From an uncultured Prevotellaceae bacterium (lineage in GTDB: Bacteria; Bacteroidota; Bacteroidia; Bacteroidales; Bacteroidaceae): 49,534 bases of DNA. A program made the translations under genes and the position numbers. Numbering within the stretch: the first letter of the stretch is position 1; each line of letters begins with the position of its first letter. The stretch is taken from assembly GCA_946415645.1 (NCBI GenBank), contig CAMKTJ010000019.1, positions 1 to 49,534 on the forward strand. The letters run 5' to 3'. The notes beneath the pieces were generated by a model, which saw only the letters and a list, made by a program, of their open reading frames with translations, made no database searches and was not told the DNA's origin. Below, in pieces: positions 9,009 to 18,008 of this stretch.

Positions 9009-12000
9009 ATGGGTAAGAAATTCCTTTCAATCCTTGTTTGTTTGTTGATGACAACAAGCATGGCACTGGCTCAGAAGAAGATTACAGGTACTGTAATTGA
9101 TGCAGAGTCAGGTGAAGCTCTGATTGGAGTTGCCGTACGTGTACCTGACACAACAGTAGGTGTCTTGACAGACGTTAACGGTAATTTCTCAATCACTCTT
9201 CCTGCAGGTAAGAGTAACCTGAATTTTAGTTTTATGGGTATGAAGCCCGCCACCTTGGTTGCCCGTGATGGCATGAAGGTGCTGATGGAGACTGATACCA
9301 AGGCTATGGATGAAGTCATCGTTGTAGCTTATGGTACACAGAAAAAGAGTACCTTTACCGGTAGTGCTCAGACCGTAGGGTCAGAAGATATTGAGTTACG
9401 TCCTGTAACTTCAGTAACAAAGGCTCTTGAGGGTAATGTAACTGGTGTACAGATGACAGCCGGTAGCGGTCAGCCCGGTTCTTCACCCTCTATTCGTATA
9501 CGTGGTTTTGGTTCTATCAATGCTTCTAACGAACCTCTGTATGTAGTAGATGGTATCCCTTACGATGGTACTCTTGCTTCTCTTAATCCTTCTGATATTG
9601 AGACATTGACCGTGCTGAAGGATGCTTCTGCTGCAGCTCTGTATGGTGCCCGTGGTGCCAACGGTGTTGTAATGATTACCACCAAGAAAGGTAAGGAAGG
9701 TAAGGCTAACATAACTTTGCGTTCTTCAATTGGATGGTCAAGCCGTGCCCTGAAGCGTTACAAGAATGTAAGCCAGAAGGACTATGTTCAGTTGGTTTAC
9801 GAGGCTCTGCGTAATGATGAATGGGATAATGGTGCTTCTTGGGATGAGGCTGGGGCCATTGCCCGCCAGTCTTTGGGCGAAACCCTTGGCGGTGAGTACT
9901 ACAACCCCTTCAAGAATTATACTTGGGATACTATCATAGATCCTGCTACCGGTCAGGTACGTGCTGATGCTCAGTCAGCATGGGACGAGGACTGGTTGGA
10001 TGCAGTTACCCGCAACAATGCACTCCGCCATGAGCATCAGTTGTCTCTGAGCGGTGGTTCTAACCGTACAAAATATGCTGCCTCTTTGGGTTACCTGAAT
10101 GAGAAGGGTGTGTTGGAGACTACTGCTTTTCAGCGTTACAACGCCAGAGTCAGTGTTGATCATAAGGTTAATGACTGGTTCAGCGCCAATGTGGGTTTGA
10201 GTGTAGCTCATTCTATTTCTAACTTTAGCGACTATTCTGGTACCTCAACCTCTAACGTATGGTACACAGCACAGTTTATCAATCCCTTGTTCCCCGTTTA
10301 CCTGAAGGATATGGATGGTAACAGCATCTACAAGGACGGTAAGATTGAGTATGACTGGGGTGAGATGCGTGATAATCGTGACCAGCGTCCTGGCTCAATG
10401 AGTGACCATAGCTCACTAGGTATGCTGATGCTTGACAAGGCTGAGAGCCTGAACGATATTGCCGGCATGCGTAGTGGCTTGGTTTTTGGTAGCGATGATG
10501 AGAAAATGGGTTGGGCACAAGGCCTGAAGTTTGCTGTTAACTTCGGTTTTGACTACCGCAATCTCAGCAATATGCGCTACATGAACATGGAGCATGGTAA
10601 CCAGGCTACAGCCGGTGGTTTGCTGCGTAAGAGAAGCACCAGAACACAGAGCTTCACCTTCAACCAGTTGCTGACATGGAACCGTACATTTGACAAGCAC
10701 AGTTTTGATGTATTGGCTGGTCACGAGTACTATGCTTACAACTACAGATTGTTGGAAGGCGAGCGTTCAGGCTTGGTAGATGGTATTTATGAATTGCGTC
10801 CCGGTGCATCTCTGCAGGGTGCAGACTCTTATTCTCAGGACTACCGTATAGACTCTTGGTTGAGCCGTCTCAACTATAACTTTGACAATAAGTATTATTT
10901 CTCTGCTTCTGTACGTTCAGATGCCTCTTCTCGTTTCTACTTTAAGAACCATAGGGGCACATTCTGGTCTGTAGGTGCTAACTGGCGTATCTCTAAAGAG
11001 AAGTTCCTGGAGAATGTTGAATGGCTTGACAATTTGTCTTACAAGATTAGTTATGGTCAGCAGGGTAATGACAATATTCTGGATAGTGATGGTAATTCTG
11101 TTTACTATTTGTGGCAGGGTCTGTCAAGTGTTGCTTATCCCAATGCAAACTCTGCTGGCGCATTGCTTTCAACATTGGAGAATACTGACCTCACTTGGGA
11201 GAAGAACGGTAACTTCAATACTGGTTTCGAGGCTTCTTTCCTGGACCGTCGCATTCGTGTAAGTGCAGAATACTATCGTCGTAAGACTACTGATATGTTG
11301 CTGAACTACCCCATGGCTGTTTCTACAGGTTTTGATGGATACGATGCCAACGTTGGTAACATGCTTAACCAGGGCTTTGAGTTCGAGATTACCGGTTCTC
11401 CTATCCGTACAAAGGATTTCCAGTGGGATGTAACATGGATGGGTTCAACAATTAGCAATAAGGTTACCAAGTTGACTGCTGAGTCTCCTGAGATCCTGAG
11501 TGGTAGCTATATCATCAAGGAAGGTCTGCCTATCAATACCTTCTATCTGCGCAAGAGCGCTGGTGTAGATCCTGCTACAGGTAAGGAACTCTGGTGGGCT
11601 TGGAAAGATGAAGTGATTTACAAGAAGGATGATGCAGGTAATGTACTGAAGGATGATGCCGGCGATCCTATTGTTGACAAGAAAGTACGTAACGAGTTTA
11701 TTACAGACGATTATTCAACGGCTTCTTCTTGCCGTTATGAGATGGGTAGCCGTATCCCCAAACTCTATGGCAGTCTTGGTACTGACCTGAGCTGGAAGGG
11801 TCTCAACCTTTCTATTCTTACTACCTATTCTATTGGTGGAAAGATTCTGGACGGAAACTACTACAGTTCTATGAATCTGACTTATCTGAGTGGCACATGG
11901 AACCAGAACGTATTACGCCGTTGGCAGCAGCCCGGTGACGTTACTGACGTGCCTCGTATGGCTATCAAGGGTGACACTTATGTAACAGACCGTTATCTGG

Positions 12001-12230
12001 TGAGCGCTTCTTATTTTGCCATCAAGAATATTACTCTGAGTTATAATCTGCCTAAGAAGTGGGTGAATAAGGCTCGCCTGAACAATGTAAGGGTTTACGG
12101 TTCTTGCGACAATGTAGCCCTCTTCAGCCATCTCGATGGTATGGATCCTCAGTACAACTTCAGCGGTGGTACAAACTATTCTTACTCGCCTAACAGAACT
12201 ATGACTTTTGGTCTTGAAGTTAATTTCTAA
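9009..12230 (+). CDS. SusC/RagA-type TonB-dependent outer-membrane transporter
   Basis: A 1073-residue outer-membrane barrel importing oligomers with its SusD partner. Signal peptide at residues 1-21 (ends MALA-Q), then a carboxypeptidase-regulatory-like domain (ITGTVIDAESGEALIGVAV), a TonB-box region (DEVIVVAYGTQKK), a plug domain with RIRGFGSINASNEPLYVVDG and AALYGARGANGVVMITTKKG, and a 22-strand-type barrel ending in aromatic-rich MTFGLEVNF. Its stop codon overlaps an in-frame ATG of the next gene. Downstream are a SusD, a lipoprotein and a C10 protease rather than glycosidases, so the cargo may be peptides. No dedicated regulator is adjacent. Confidence 0.95.
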   Translation: MGKKFLSILVCLLMTTSMALAQKKITGTVIDAESGEALIGVAVRVPDTTVGVLTDVNGNFSITLPAGKSNLNFSFMGMKPATLVARDGMKVLMETDTKAMDEVIVVAYGTQKKSTFTGSAQTVGSEDIELRPVTSVTKALEGNVTGVQMTAGSGQPGSSPSIRIRGFGSINASNEPLYVVDGIPYDGTLASLNPSDIETLTVLKDASAAALYGARGANGVVMITTKKGKEGKANITLRSSIGWSSRALKRYKNVSQKDYVQLVYEALRNDEWDNGASWDEAGAIARQSLGETLGGEYYNPFKNYTWDTIIDPATGQVRADAQSAWDEDWLDAVTRNNALRHEHQLSLSGGSNRTKYAASLGYLNEKGVLETTAFQRYNARVSVDHKVNDWFSANVGLSVAHSISNFSDYSGTSTSNVWYTAQFINPLFPVYLKDMDGNSIYKDGKIEYDWGEMRDNRDQRPGSMSDHSSLGMLMLDKAESLNDIAGMRSGLVFGSDDEKMGWAQGLKFAVNFGFDYRNLSNMRYMNMEHGNQATAGGLLRKRSTRTQSFTFNQLLTWNRTFDKHSFDVLAGHEYYAYNYRLLEGERSGLVDGIYELRPGASLQGADSYSQDYRIDSWLSRLNYNFDNKYYFSASVRSDASSRFYFKNHRGTFWSVGANWRISKEKFLENVEWLDNLSYKISYGQQGNDNILDSDGNSVYYLWQGLSSVAYPNANSAGALLSTLENTDLTWEKNGNFNTGFEASFLDRRIRVSAEYYRRKTTDMLLNYPMAVSTGFDGYDANVGNMLNQGFEFEITGSPIRTKDFQWDVTWMGSTISNKVTKLTAESPEILSGSYIIKEGLPINTFYLRKSAGVDPATGKELWWAWKDEVIYKKDDAGNVLKDDAGDPIVDKKVRNEFITDDYSTASSCRYEMGSRIPKLYGSLGTDLSWKGLNLSILTTYSIGGKILDGNYYSSMNLTYLSGTWNQNVLRRWQQPGDVTDVPRMAIKGDTYVTDRYLVSASYFAIKNITLSYNLPKKWVNKARLNNVRVYGSCDNVALFSHLDGMDPQYNFSGGTNYSYSPNRTMTFGLEVNF

Positions 12231-12256
12231 TGTTGAAGAAAGGAAAGGAAAAAGAT

Positions 12257-13804
12257 ATGAAAACAATATATAATTTTTCACTGATGAGTCTGCTGGGCTT
12301 GGTTATGTTTAACTCTTGCTCGCAAGACCTGCTGGAGACCAGCCCTACAACTGCTATTGCCACTAATGAGATTGCTCAGTCAAGTGCAAAGGCTATAGCA
12401 GCTATTGATGGTATGTACCGTTTTATGTATTCCACAGGCTATACAACAGACTGGGAACATGAGGAGTTCGGTTTGTCAGCATTGAATCTTACTGCTGACC
12501 TGATGGGTGAAGACCATATGCAGGCAAAATCTGGTAGTGGATGGTTCTACTATGACTATCTGTATAATGTAAAGAGTGATTATACAGGTACAGCAGGCCG
12601 CCCCTATGCTGTATGGAACTTCTTCTATACGCTTATTTCAAATGCCAATTACATCACAGCTGCAGAAAAGACTATGCAGGGATCAGAATCTGATGTAAAC
12701 TATGTTGTTGGTCAGGCCTATGCCATCCGTGCTTTCAGTTACTTTATGTTGGCTCAGTGGTATTCCCGTACACTGGTAGGACACGAGGATGAGCCCTGTG
12801 TGCCTATCTATACAGATCCTACTAACAAGAAAACACAGGGTAAGGCACGTGAGACTGTTGCCAAGGTTTATGCTCAGATTGACGAAGACATCATCAAGGC
12901 AGAGCAGTTGTTGTCTGCTACAGAAAGAGTACGTGAAAGCAAGTCTCATCTGACATTAGCAGAAGTTTACGGCTTGCATGCCCGTATTGCACAGGTAGAA
13001 GAGAATTGGGAACTTGCTTTGGAGAAAGCTACCAATGCCATCACCGAAGCACAGAAGGAAGGTATCAAAGTTGCTGGCGTCAGCCAGTTCAAGGGTTTGA
13101 ACAGCGTTGCTGCCCAGAACGTAATGTGGGGTGTGAAGATTATTGCTGACCAGGCTACTAAGTATGCCAGCTTCTTCACTCATTTGGATGCTGACATGGG
13201 CAAGTATGGTAAGGCTGCCCCCCATCAGATTGCACGCTCACTCTATGCCAAGATGGGTGCCAAGGACGAAAGACGTGCTTGGTGGAATCCAGAAGATCCT
13301 GCCAATGGTGAAGGCGGTTATCAGCAGGAGAAGTTCAAGTTTGTGAACTATCAGACTTGGGAAGGTGACTACATCTTTATGCGAATTGAGGAGATGTATC
13401 TTATCAAGGCTGAGGCTGAGTGTATGACCAACCATGATGACTTGGCACAGCAGACCCTGCAGACATTGATTCAGACCCGTGACCCAGAGTACACCTGTAA
13501 TAAGACTGGTAAGGAATTGGGTACTCTGACTAGCGATTTGACAGGCTCTCTACGTGAGGAAATCATCAACCAGCGTCGTATTGAGTTGTGGGGCGAGTTC
13601 GGACGTATCTATGACATCCGTCGTTTGCATCAGGGTTTTGTACGTACAGCCGGTGACGGTCATCCCTCTGCTGCATGTAAGGACAAACTGAATAATGCTA
13701 CAAAAAATCCTGAGAGTTATAAGTGGGTGATGGTAATTCCACAGTCAGAGTTTGACGGAAACGTTAATATGGATGAGGGTGATGACCAGAATCCATTTGA
13801 ATAA
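12257..13804 (+). CDS. SusD/RagB-type surface lipoprotein
   Basis: A 515-residue lid protein of the preceding SusC transporter. The ATG at 12257 is preferred over an in-frame ATG at 12230 because it begins a proper lipoprotein signal, MKTIYNFSLMSLLGLVMFNS with Cys next, whereas the earlier start adds a charged tail. The mature protein shows SusD features: an N-terminal SusD-like region with DLLETSPTTAIA, helical repeats (AYAIRAFSYFMLAQWY) and the C-terminal RagB region (IEEMYLIKAEAECM, LREEIINQRRIELWGEFGRIYDIRR). It lies 27 bases after the SusC stop. Confidence 0.93.
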   Translation: MKTIYNFSLMSLLGLVMFNSCSQDLLETSPTTAIATNEIAQSSAKAIAAIDGMYRFMYSTGYTTDWEHEEFGLSALNLTADLMGEDHMQAKSGSGWFYYDYLYNVKSDYTGTAGRPYAVWNFFYTLISNANYITAAEKTMQGSESDVNYVVGQAYAIRAFSYFMLAQWYSRTLVGHEDEPCVPIYTDPTNKKTQGKARETVAKVYAQIDEDIIKAEQLLSATERVRESKSHLTLAEVYGLHARIAQVEENWELALEKATNAITEAQKEGIKVAGVSQFKGLNSVAAQNVMWGVKIIADQATKYASFFTHLDADMGKYGKAAPHQIARSLYAKMGAKDERRAWWNPEDPANGEGGYQQEKFKFVNYQTWEGDYIFMRIEEMYLIKAEAECMTNHDDLAQQTLQTLIQTRDPEYTCNKTGKELGTLTSDLTGSLREEIINQRRIELWGEFGRIYDIRRLHQGFVRTAGDGHPSAACKDKLNNATKNPESYKWVMVIPQSEFDGNVNMDEGDDQNPFE

Positions 13805-13828
13805 TAATAACGCATAAAAATAGTGATT

Positions 13829-14677
13829 ATGAAGAAATATATATTAGCTGTATTTGCCGGTCTGCTTCTGGCATCCTGTGATACAGACAATATCGCAGCA
13901 TTGTACGAAACAAATGCTCAGAACATTTCCTTCGAGAACGAGGAGCCTGTCACAGTTGTGACAAAGGCGTCAGAGATTACACTTCCTGTAACATTGATGC
14001 GTTCTAATACTAAAGGTACTTACACTGCACACTACACATTGGATACTGCAGATGAAGGCATCTTTACAGACAATAACGAGGGTGTAGCTGTTTTTGCTGA
14101 CGGTGAGTGGAAAACCACTATTACCGTAGATGCAGCCAACATGGAAATTGGTACTACTTATACTTTTACCCTGACTCTCAGCGATGAGGATATTGAGACT
14201 ACAGATACCATTTTGGGTAAGACTAACAACATTCTTACCACTGTCAGTGTAATGTGTGACTACAAGTGGGTTGAAGCAGGTAAGTGTAAATTTACTGACT
14301 ACACTATGTATGAAGGAGTTCCTTATTCAGCAGAGGACGTTACCATATTGCATGCTGATGGTACCAATATCTATCGCATAGATAAACCCTTTATGGCAGT
14401 CTATGGCGAGGGTGATGCAGGGTTCAGTACGGATACTGGTATTACCTTTGAACTGAATGATGATAACAGTATCACATTGATTACCAATGGCGGAATTGTT
14501 GCATCAGCAGACCAGTTTGATTTTGTATGGGTAGATCAGTATGTTCCTGACTATTGCAATTCATCTGTAAATGGCAATATTTTCCATTATGTTATGCTTG
14601 GACTTGTAGGCGGTGCTGGATATTACCCTGGCTTTGAGTTTGAGTTTGAGTGGACTGAAGGCTGGCCTGGTAATTAA
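13829..14677 (+). CDS. Surface lipoprotein of unknown ligand, SusE-like position
   Basis: A 282-residue lipoprotein. ATG at 13829 gives the signal MKKYILAVFAGLLLAS-C; an upstream GTG at 13823 adds only two residues and is less likely. After the Cys are beta-sandwich-like stretches (about residues 30-145, with alternating strands such as ITLPVTLMRSNTKGTYTAHY), followed by an acidic and aromatic C-terminal half with repeated Tyr/Trp/Phe. No named domain is clear. Third place after susC-susD suggests an auxiliary binding lipoprotein. It is 25 bases from SusD and followed by a strong terminator. Confidence 0.75.
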   Translation: MKKYILAVFAGLLLASCDTDNIAALYETNAQNISFENEEPVTVVTKASEITLPVTLMRSNTKGTYTAHYTLDTADEGIFTDNNEGVAVFADGEWKTTITVDAANMEIGTTYTFTLTLSDEDIETTDTILGKTNNILTTVSVMCDYKWVEAGKCKFTDYTMYEGVPYSAEDVTILHADGTNIYRIDKPFMAVYGEGDAGFSTDTGITFELNDDNSITLITNGGIVASADQFDFVWVDQYVPDYCNSSVNGNIFHYVMLGLVGGAGYYPGFEFEFEWTEGWPGN

Positions 14678-14695
14678 AACCTGATATAAAGCAGC

Positions 14696-14728
14696 AAAGA
14701 GCGCGCAAGCAATAATTGTGCGCTCTTT
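14696..14728 (+). terminator. Terminator after the first SusCD operon
   Basis: Thirteen-base arms AAAGAGCGCGCAA and TTGTGCGCTCTTT, with one G-T wobble, surround a seven-base loop and are followed by a pyrimidine-rich stretch (CTGTTT). It separates the lipoprotein from the protease gene, so the protease may have partly separate transcription. Confidence 0.75.
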
Positions 14729-14754
14729 CTGTTTACTAATAAGATTGACATTAC

Positions 14755-16407
14755 ATGAAGAAAATTCTATTATTTCTATTTTTATCCATAACAGTACTCC
14801 CACTACAGGCTGAAAACCGCTCTGATGCAGAGATGCTCTCTATTGCAATGCAGCGTCTTTCGGCAACGGCATTGACAAGAAGCGACGATGCAAGAGAACC
14901 TGAACTGATAGAGAAGACTAAGTCCTTAAGTATCTATGGATACCCAGATGAGAGCTTTGTCATCATCAGCCGTAATGATGCCTATATGCCTGTTCTGGCT
15001 ATATCAAACACCCCATATAAGGGCAGGCTGATGCCAGACGGTTTCAAATGGTGGCTGAAGGCTATTACCCAGAGTATGGAAGCTGGATATGTTGCAAAGA
15101 CCCGTGCCGAAGTAACCCCTATAGGCAACTTTGTTAAGACCACATGGGGGCAACACGATCCCTATAACGGATTGTGTCCTAAGGTGAGTTCATCTCGTCC
15201 GCCAACAGGTTGCGTGGCAACTGCTATGGCACAGATCATGAACTATTATCAATATCCGGCCCAAGGTATCGGCACAGGCTCATACACTGCAGGAGGTAAG
15301 CCCAAGACTGTTACCATTAAGAACACATATCGTTGGGACAGAATGCTGAATAGTTATACCCCGCAGTCTGCCGCATTAAGCAAAACGGCAGTTCAGTATC
15401 TGATGGCTGACGCAGGAGCTGCAGCAAGGATGACTTATTCAACAAGTGGCAGTGGTGCAGAATTCCCGAATGCGACAAGAGGGTTTTACCAGAACTTCCA
15501 ATATGATTCGCTGGCTATAAAGTATAGATACCGCATGTTTTACGAGGATCTGGAGTGGATGGATATGGTCTATAACGAGCTGAGTAACCATCGCCCCATT
15601 CTGTATGGTGGATATGACGATCCTGCAGGCGGTCATGCCTTTGTGTTCAGTGGAATTGATTCGGAAGGCAGAGTTTATGTTAATTGGGGCTGGGATGGTA
15701 CTGCTGATGGTTTTTATGATGTAAATGATCTGGCGCCTGTGACATCTACAAGTAGCTATAATTTCAAATTGAGCCAAGATATGATATTTGGTCTGAAACC
15801 ACGTTTAGCACCTGAGGATTCAGAGGATTTTGTATCACAATGGGTTACAAGTGAATCTTATTATGCATGGGGGGTGGACAAGAATCTGGTGGATTTCGCA
15901 GCAAGAGATTACTGGAATATGAATGTTGTTTCATTTGAGGGAGTCTTGGAACTATGTTTCGAAAATACCGCCAATGGCTATACCGATTGCATAACAATAT
16001 ATGACAGTGCTGAAAACGAGGAAAATGGTGGTGATATAGAATTTGAATATGGTTTCGCCAGCCCAGATGGAAATCTGATGAGGGATACCATCGATATCTC
16101 GGATCTACCTGCAGGTTCATATAAGGTCTATGTCAGGTCTAAGGATATACGTGAGAAGGAACCACGTCCTATGCGTACATATGGCGGCATCTGCTATGTG
16201 ATTATTAGCAAGGATGCGGAAGGCAATATTACATCAACCAGTGATGATGTTCCTGACCCAGATGGCATTAACACTGTCCCCGAAAGCCTTACTCCTGCCT
16301 TCTCAGAATTCGATGGAGCTTACGACCTCAGTGGCCGGCGTATATCAAACTCTTTACCGAAGAGAGGAATATACATAAAGAAAGGCCAGAAGGTGGTAAC
16401 GAAATAG
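14755..16407 (+). CDS. Secreted C10 (streptopain-type) cysteine protease
   Basis: A 550-residue secreted cysteine protease. Signal peptide at residues 1-19, a propeptide with the Spi-like SIYGYPDESFVIISRNDAYMP split near residue 70, then the C10 catalytic domain: Cys153 in PTGCVATAMAQIMNYY, His294 in AGGHAFVFSGID, and VNWGWDGTADGFYDV. The C-terminal tail GAYDLSGRRISNSLPKRGIY followed by IKKGQKV is a beta-strand tail frequent in Prevotella exported proteins and may direct sorting. It lies downstream of a SusCD-lipoprotein set, so it may feed peptides to that transporter. A hairpin terminator follows. Confidence 0.9.
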   Translation: MKKILLFLFLSITVLPLQAENRSDAEMLSIAMQRLSATALTRSDDAREPELIEKTKSLSIYGYPDESFVIISRNDAYMPVLAISNTPYKGRLMPDGFKWWLKAITQSMEAGYVAKTRAEVTPIGNFVKTTWGQHDPYNGLCPKVSSSRPPTGCVATAMAQIMNYYQYPAQGIGTGSYTAGGKPKTVTIKNTYRWDRMLNSYTPQSAALSKTAVQYLMADAGAAARMTYSTSGSGAEFPNATRGFYQNFQYDSLAIKYRYRMFYEDLEWMDMVYNELSNHRPILYGGYDDPAGGHAFVFSGIDSEGRVYVNWGWDGTADGFYDVNDLAPVTSTSSYNFKLSQDMIFGLKPRLAPEDSEDFVSQWVTSESYYAWGVDKNLVDFAARDYWNMNVVSFEGVLELCFENTANGYTDCITIYDSAENEENGGDIEFEYGFASPDGNLMRDTIDISDLPAGSYKVYVRSKDIREKEPRPMRTYGGICYVIISKDAEGNITSTSDDVPDPDGINTVPESLTPAFSEFDGAYDLSGRRISNSLPKRGIYIKKGQKVVTK

Positions 16408-16425
16408 GCACTATACCTTATTGTA

Positions 16426-16458
16426 AGTGGCTCGCACAAGAGGAATGTGTGAGCCACT
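16426..16458 (+). terminator. Hairpin after the C10 protease gene
   Basis: Thirteen-base arms (AGTGGCTCGCACA with TGTGTGAGCCACT, one wobble) surround a seven-base loop just after the protease stop. No strong T-run follows, so termination strength is uncertain. Confidence 0.6.
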
Positions 16459-16472
16459 CTTGTATAAAAGAA

Positions 16473-16508
16473 ACGGGTACGTGCTGAAATGATTCTGCAC
16501 GTACCCGT
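16473..16508 (-). terminator. Terminator of the SusC-SusD-lipoprotein operon
   Basis: Perfect 12-base arms ACGGGTACGTGC and GCACGTACCCGT with a 12-base loop. On the minus strand a T-rich tail (TTTCTTTTAT) follows. It lies 28 bases beyond the stop of the glycan-binding lipoprotein. Confidence 0.8.
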
Positions 16509-16535
16509 AACCTCGTTTAGTTTTTATAGGTAATT

Positions 16536-17927
16536 TTATTTGAAAGTAATTTTGCTGACACGATAACCGAAGCCTACCAGACTCATTGCTCCGCGTTCAT
16601 CAACAAGATCTTTGCAGTGCTGGTCGTATGTAAACTCGAAGGGATTGGGGGTCTCTTCGGTCAGGTCGAACTGAGCCACGAGATTGTCATCAGGAGTGTC
16701 TCCCCACCAAGGCGTAGTGATGCGCATGGCATGGTACTCTGCCTCTGGCATATCGTAATAAACATAGATGGTTGCACCCACGGGTACTGCTGCCATCAAT
16801 TCAGTAGACAGCTTGCAGAGGTCGACATTCCAATCGATGGTCACGGGACTGTCTTCCCATAGAACTGTTTCGCCTACCTTCATGTCGAATGCCACCTTCT
16901 GTACGGTATAGCCAAAGCCCACCAGAGAGATGGCTCCTCGCTCCTCTACCAGTGCCTTGCAATGTTCGTCATAGACGAAGATGAACGGATTGGGAGTCTC
17001 GTTGGTGATGTCGAACTGAGCTACAAGATTATCCTCGGGAGTGTCTCCCCACCAAGGCGTAGTGATGCGCATGGCATGGTACTCTGCCTCTGGAGTGGTG
17101 TAGTAAACCTTAATCTCGGTACCCACAGGTACGTCTGCCATCTGCTCAGCAGTAATCTGGCAGAGGTCGGCATTCCAGTCGATGGCCTGTTCGCCTTCCC
17201 AAAGTGCAACCTCCACAACATCGCCCTCTACATATGCTTCGCTTGATACGGTTACCAATCCCATACCAAAGTGCTCAGCGTCATTATTTACGGCTGATAC
17301 ACGGTAGGAACCTTCAGGCATATCTTCGGGTAAGGTCACTGTTACGCTGTTGCCGTCTTCGCTGGCTACGCAGCTAACCTCTGTAGGTTCGTCGGTAAGT
17401 AGTGTCTCTTCCTCAATAACGGGAGTGAAGATGAGTGAGCTGACACCGGTCAGATTCTTACCTTCGATGGTGAGGGGCTGACCGGGGTTCAGCCAACGGT
17501 TCTTTTCCTTATTATTAAATGAAGGGTCGTCAGCCAAGGCACTTACCGACAGCTTTACGATGCGGTATGCCTCTTTGCCTGCCTGTGTAGTGGCCTTGAT
17601 ATACAAATCATAGTTACCTGCCTCGAACTGTTTGGAGAAGGATGCTCCCGTACCATATACATGTCCGTCGGCAATCCATTCAATGGTGGTATATTTGGCA
17701 GGAGTTACCACAATATCCATTGAGAATGTCTCCTCACGAGTCTGGCTTACACTGGTCTGTACATTTCCTTCAATGGAAGAAGGAGCTAGAAATCGTGGGG
17801 TGTCGTCTGGTCCTGCTGTGATGAAAGGGTCCTGATTGGCACAGCTTGTGAGAAGCCCCCCTCCAACTCCCACTAATGGGAGAATTGTCAGCATATAAAC
17901 CAAATATTTTGCAAAATTCTTTTTCAT
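16536..17927 (-). CDS. Surface glycan-binding lipoprotein with two tandem repeats
   Basis: A 463-residue lipoprotein (lipobox LLTS-C near residue 29) in the SusE/F-like position after SusC-SusD. Domains: a PKD-like sandwich (about 55-130), an IPT/TIG-like fold (about 140-230), then two copies of a roughly 110-residue module (about 235-350 and 355-463). Each copy has AEYHAMRITTPWWGDTP, DNLVAQFD, PNPF, HCK and SLVGFGY. The paired Trp and acidic residues suit sugar stacking, so these are probably carbohydrate-binding modules. Neighbouring GH5 and GH3 enzymes point to a beta-linked glucan-type ligand, by inference. The modules share a stretch of about 55 identical bases (near 16690 and 17040), indicating recent duplication or conversion. 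Confidence 0.82.
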   Translation of the reverse strand: MKKNFAKYLVYMLTILPLVGVGGGLLTSCANQDPFITAGPDDTPRFLAPSSIEGNVQTSVSQTREETFSMDIVVTPAKYTTIEWIADGHVYGTGASFSKQFEAGNYDLYIKATTQAGKEAYRIVKLSVSALADDPSFNNKEKNRWLNPGQPLTIEGKNLTGVSSLIFTPVIEEETLLTDEPTEVSCVASEDGNSVTVTLPEDMPEGSYRVSAVNNDAEHFGMGLVTVSSEAYVEGDVVEVALWEGEQAIDWNADLCQITAEQMADVPVGTEIKVYYTTPEAEYHAMRITTPWWGDTPEDNLVAQFDITNETPNPFIFVYDEHCKALVEERGAISLVGFGYTVQKVAFDMKVGETVLWEDSPVTIDWNVDLCKLSTELMAAVPVGATIYVYYDMPEAEYHAMRITTPWWGDTPDDNLVAQFDLTEETPNPFEFTYDQHCKDLVDERGAMSLVGFGYRVSKITFK

Positions 17928-17970
17928 ATCTTTATAGCTTCTGTTTTTATTGTTGTTTTTTCTGTTTGTC

Positions 17971-17992
17971 CCCTCCCTTTCTGAGGGGAGGG
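17971..17992. repeat. GC-rich palindrome between SusD and the lipoprotein gene
   Basis: Arms CCCTCCC and GGGAGGG around an eight-base loop, followed by GATAG as in the palindrome at 3577-3595. It may be a processing or attenuation hairpin within the operon, or a dispersed repeat. Confidence 0.45.
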
Positions 17993-18008
17993 ATAGAGAG
18001 AGGGGGGA

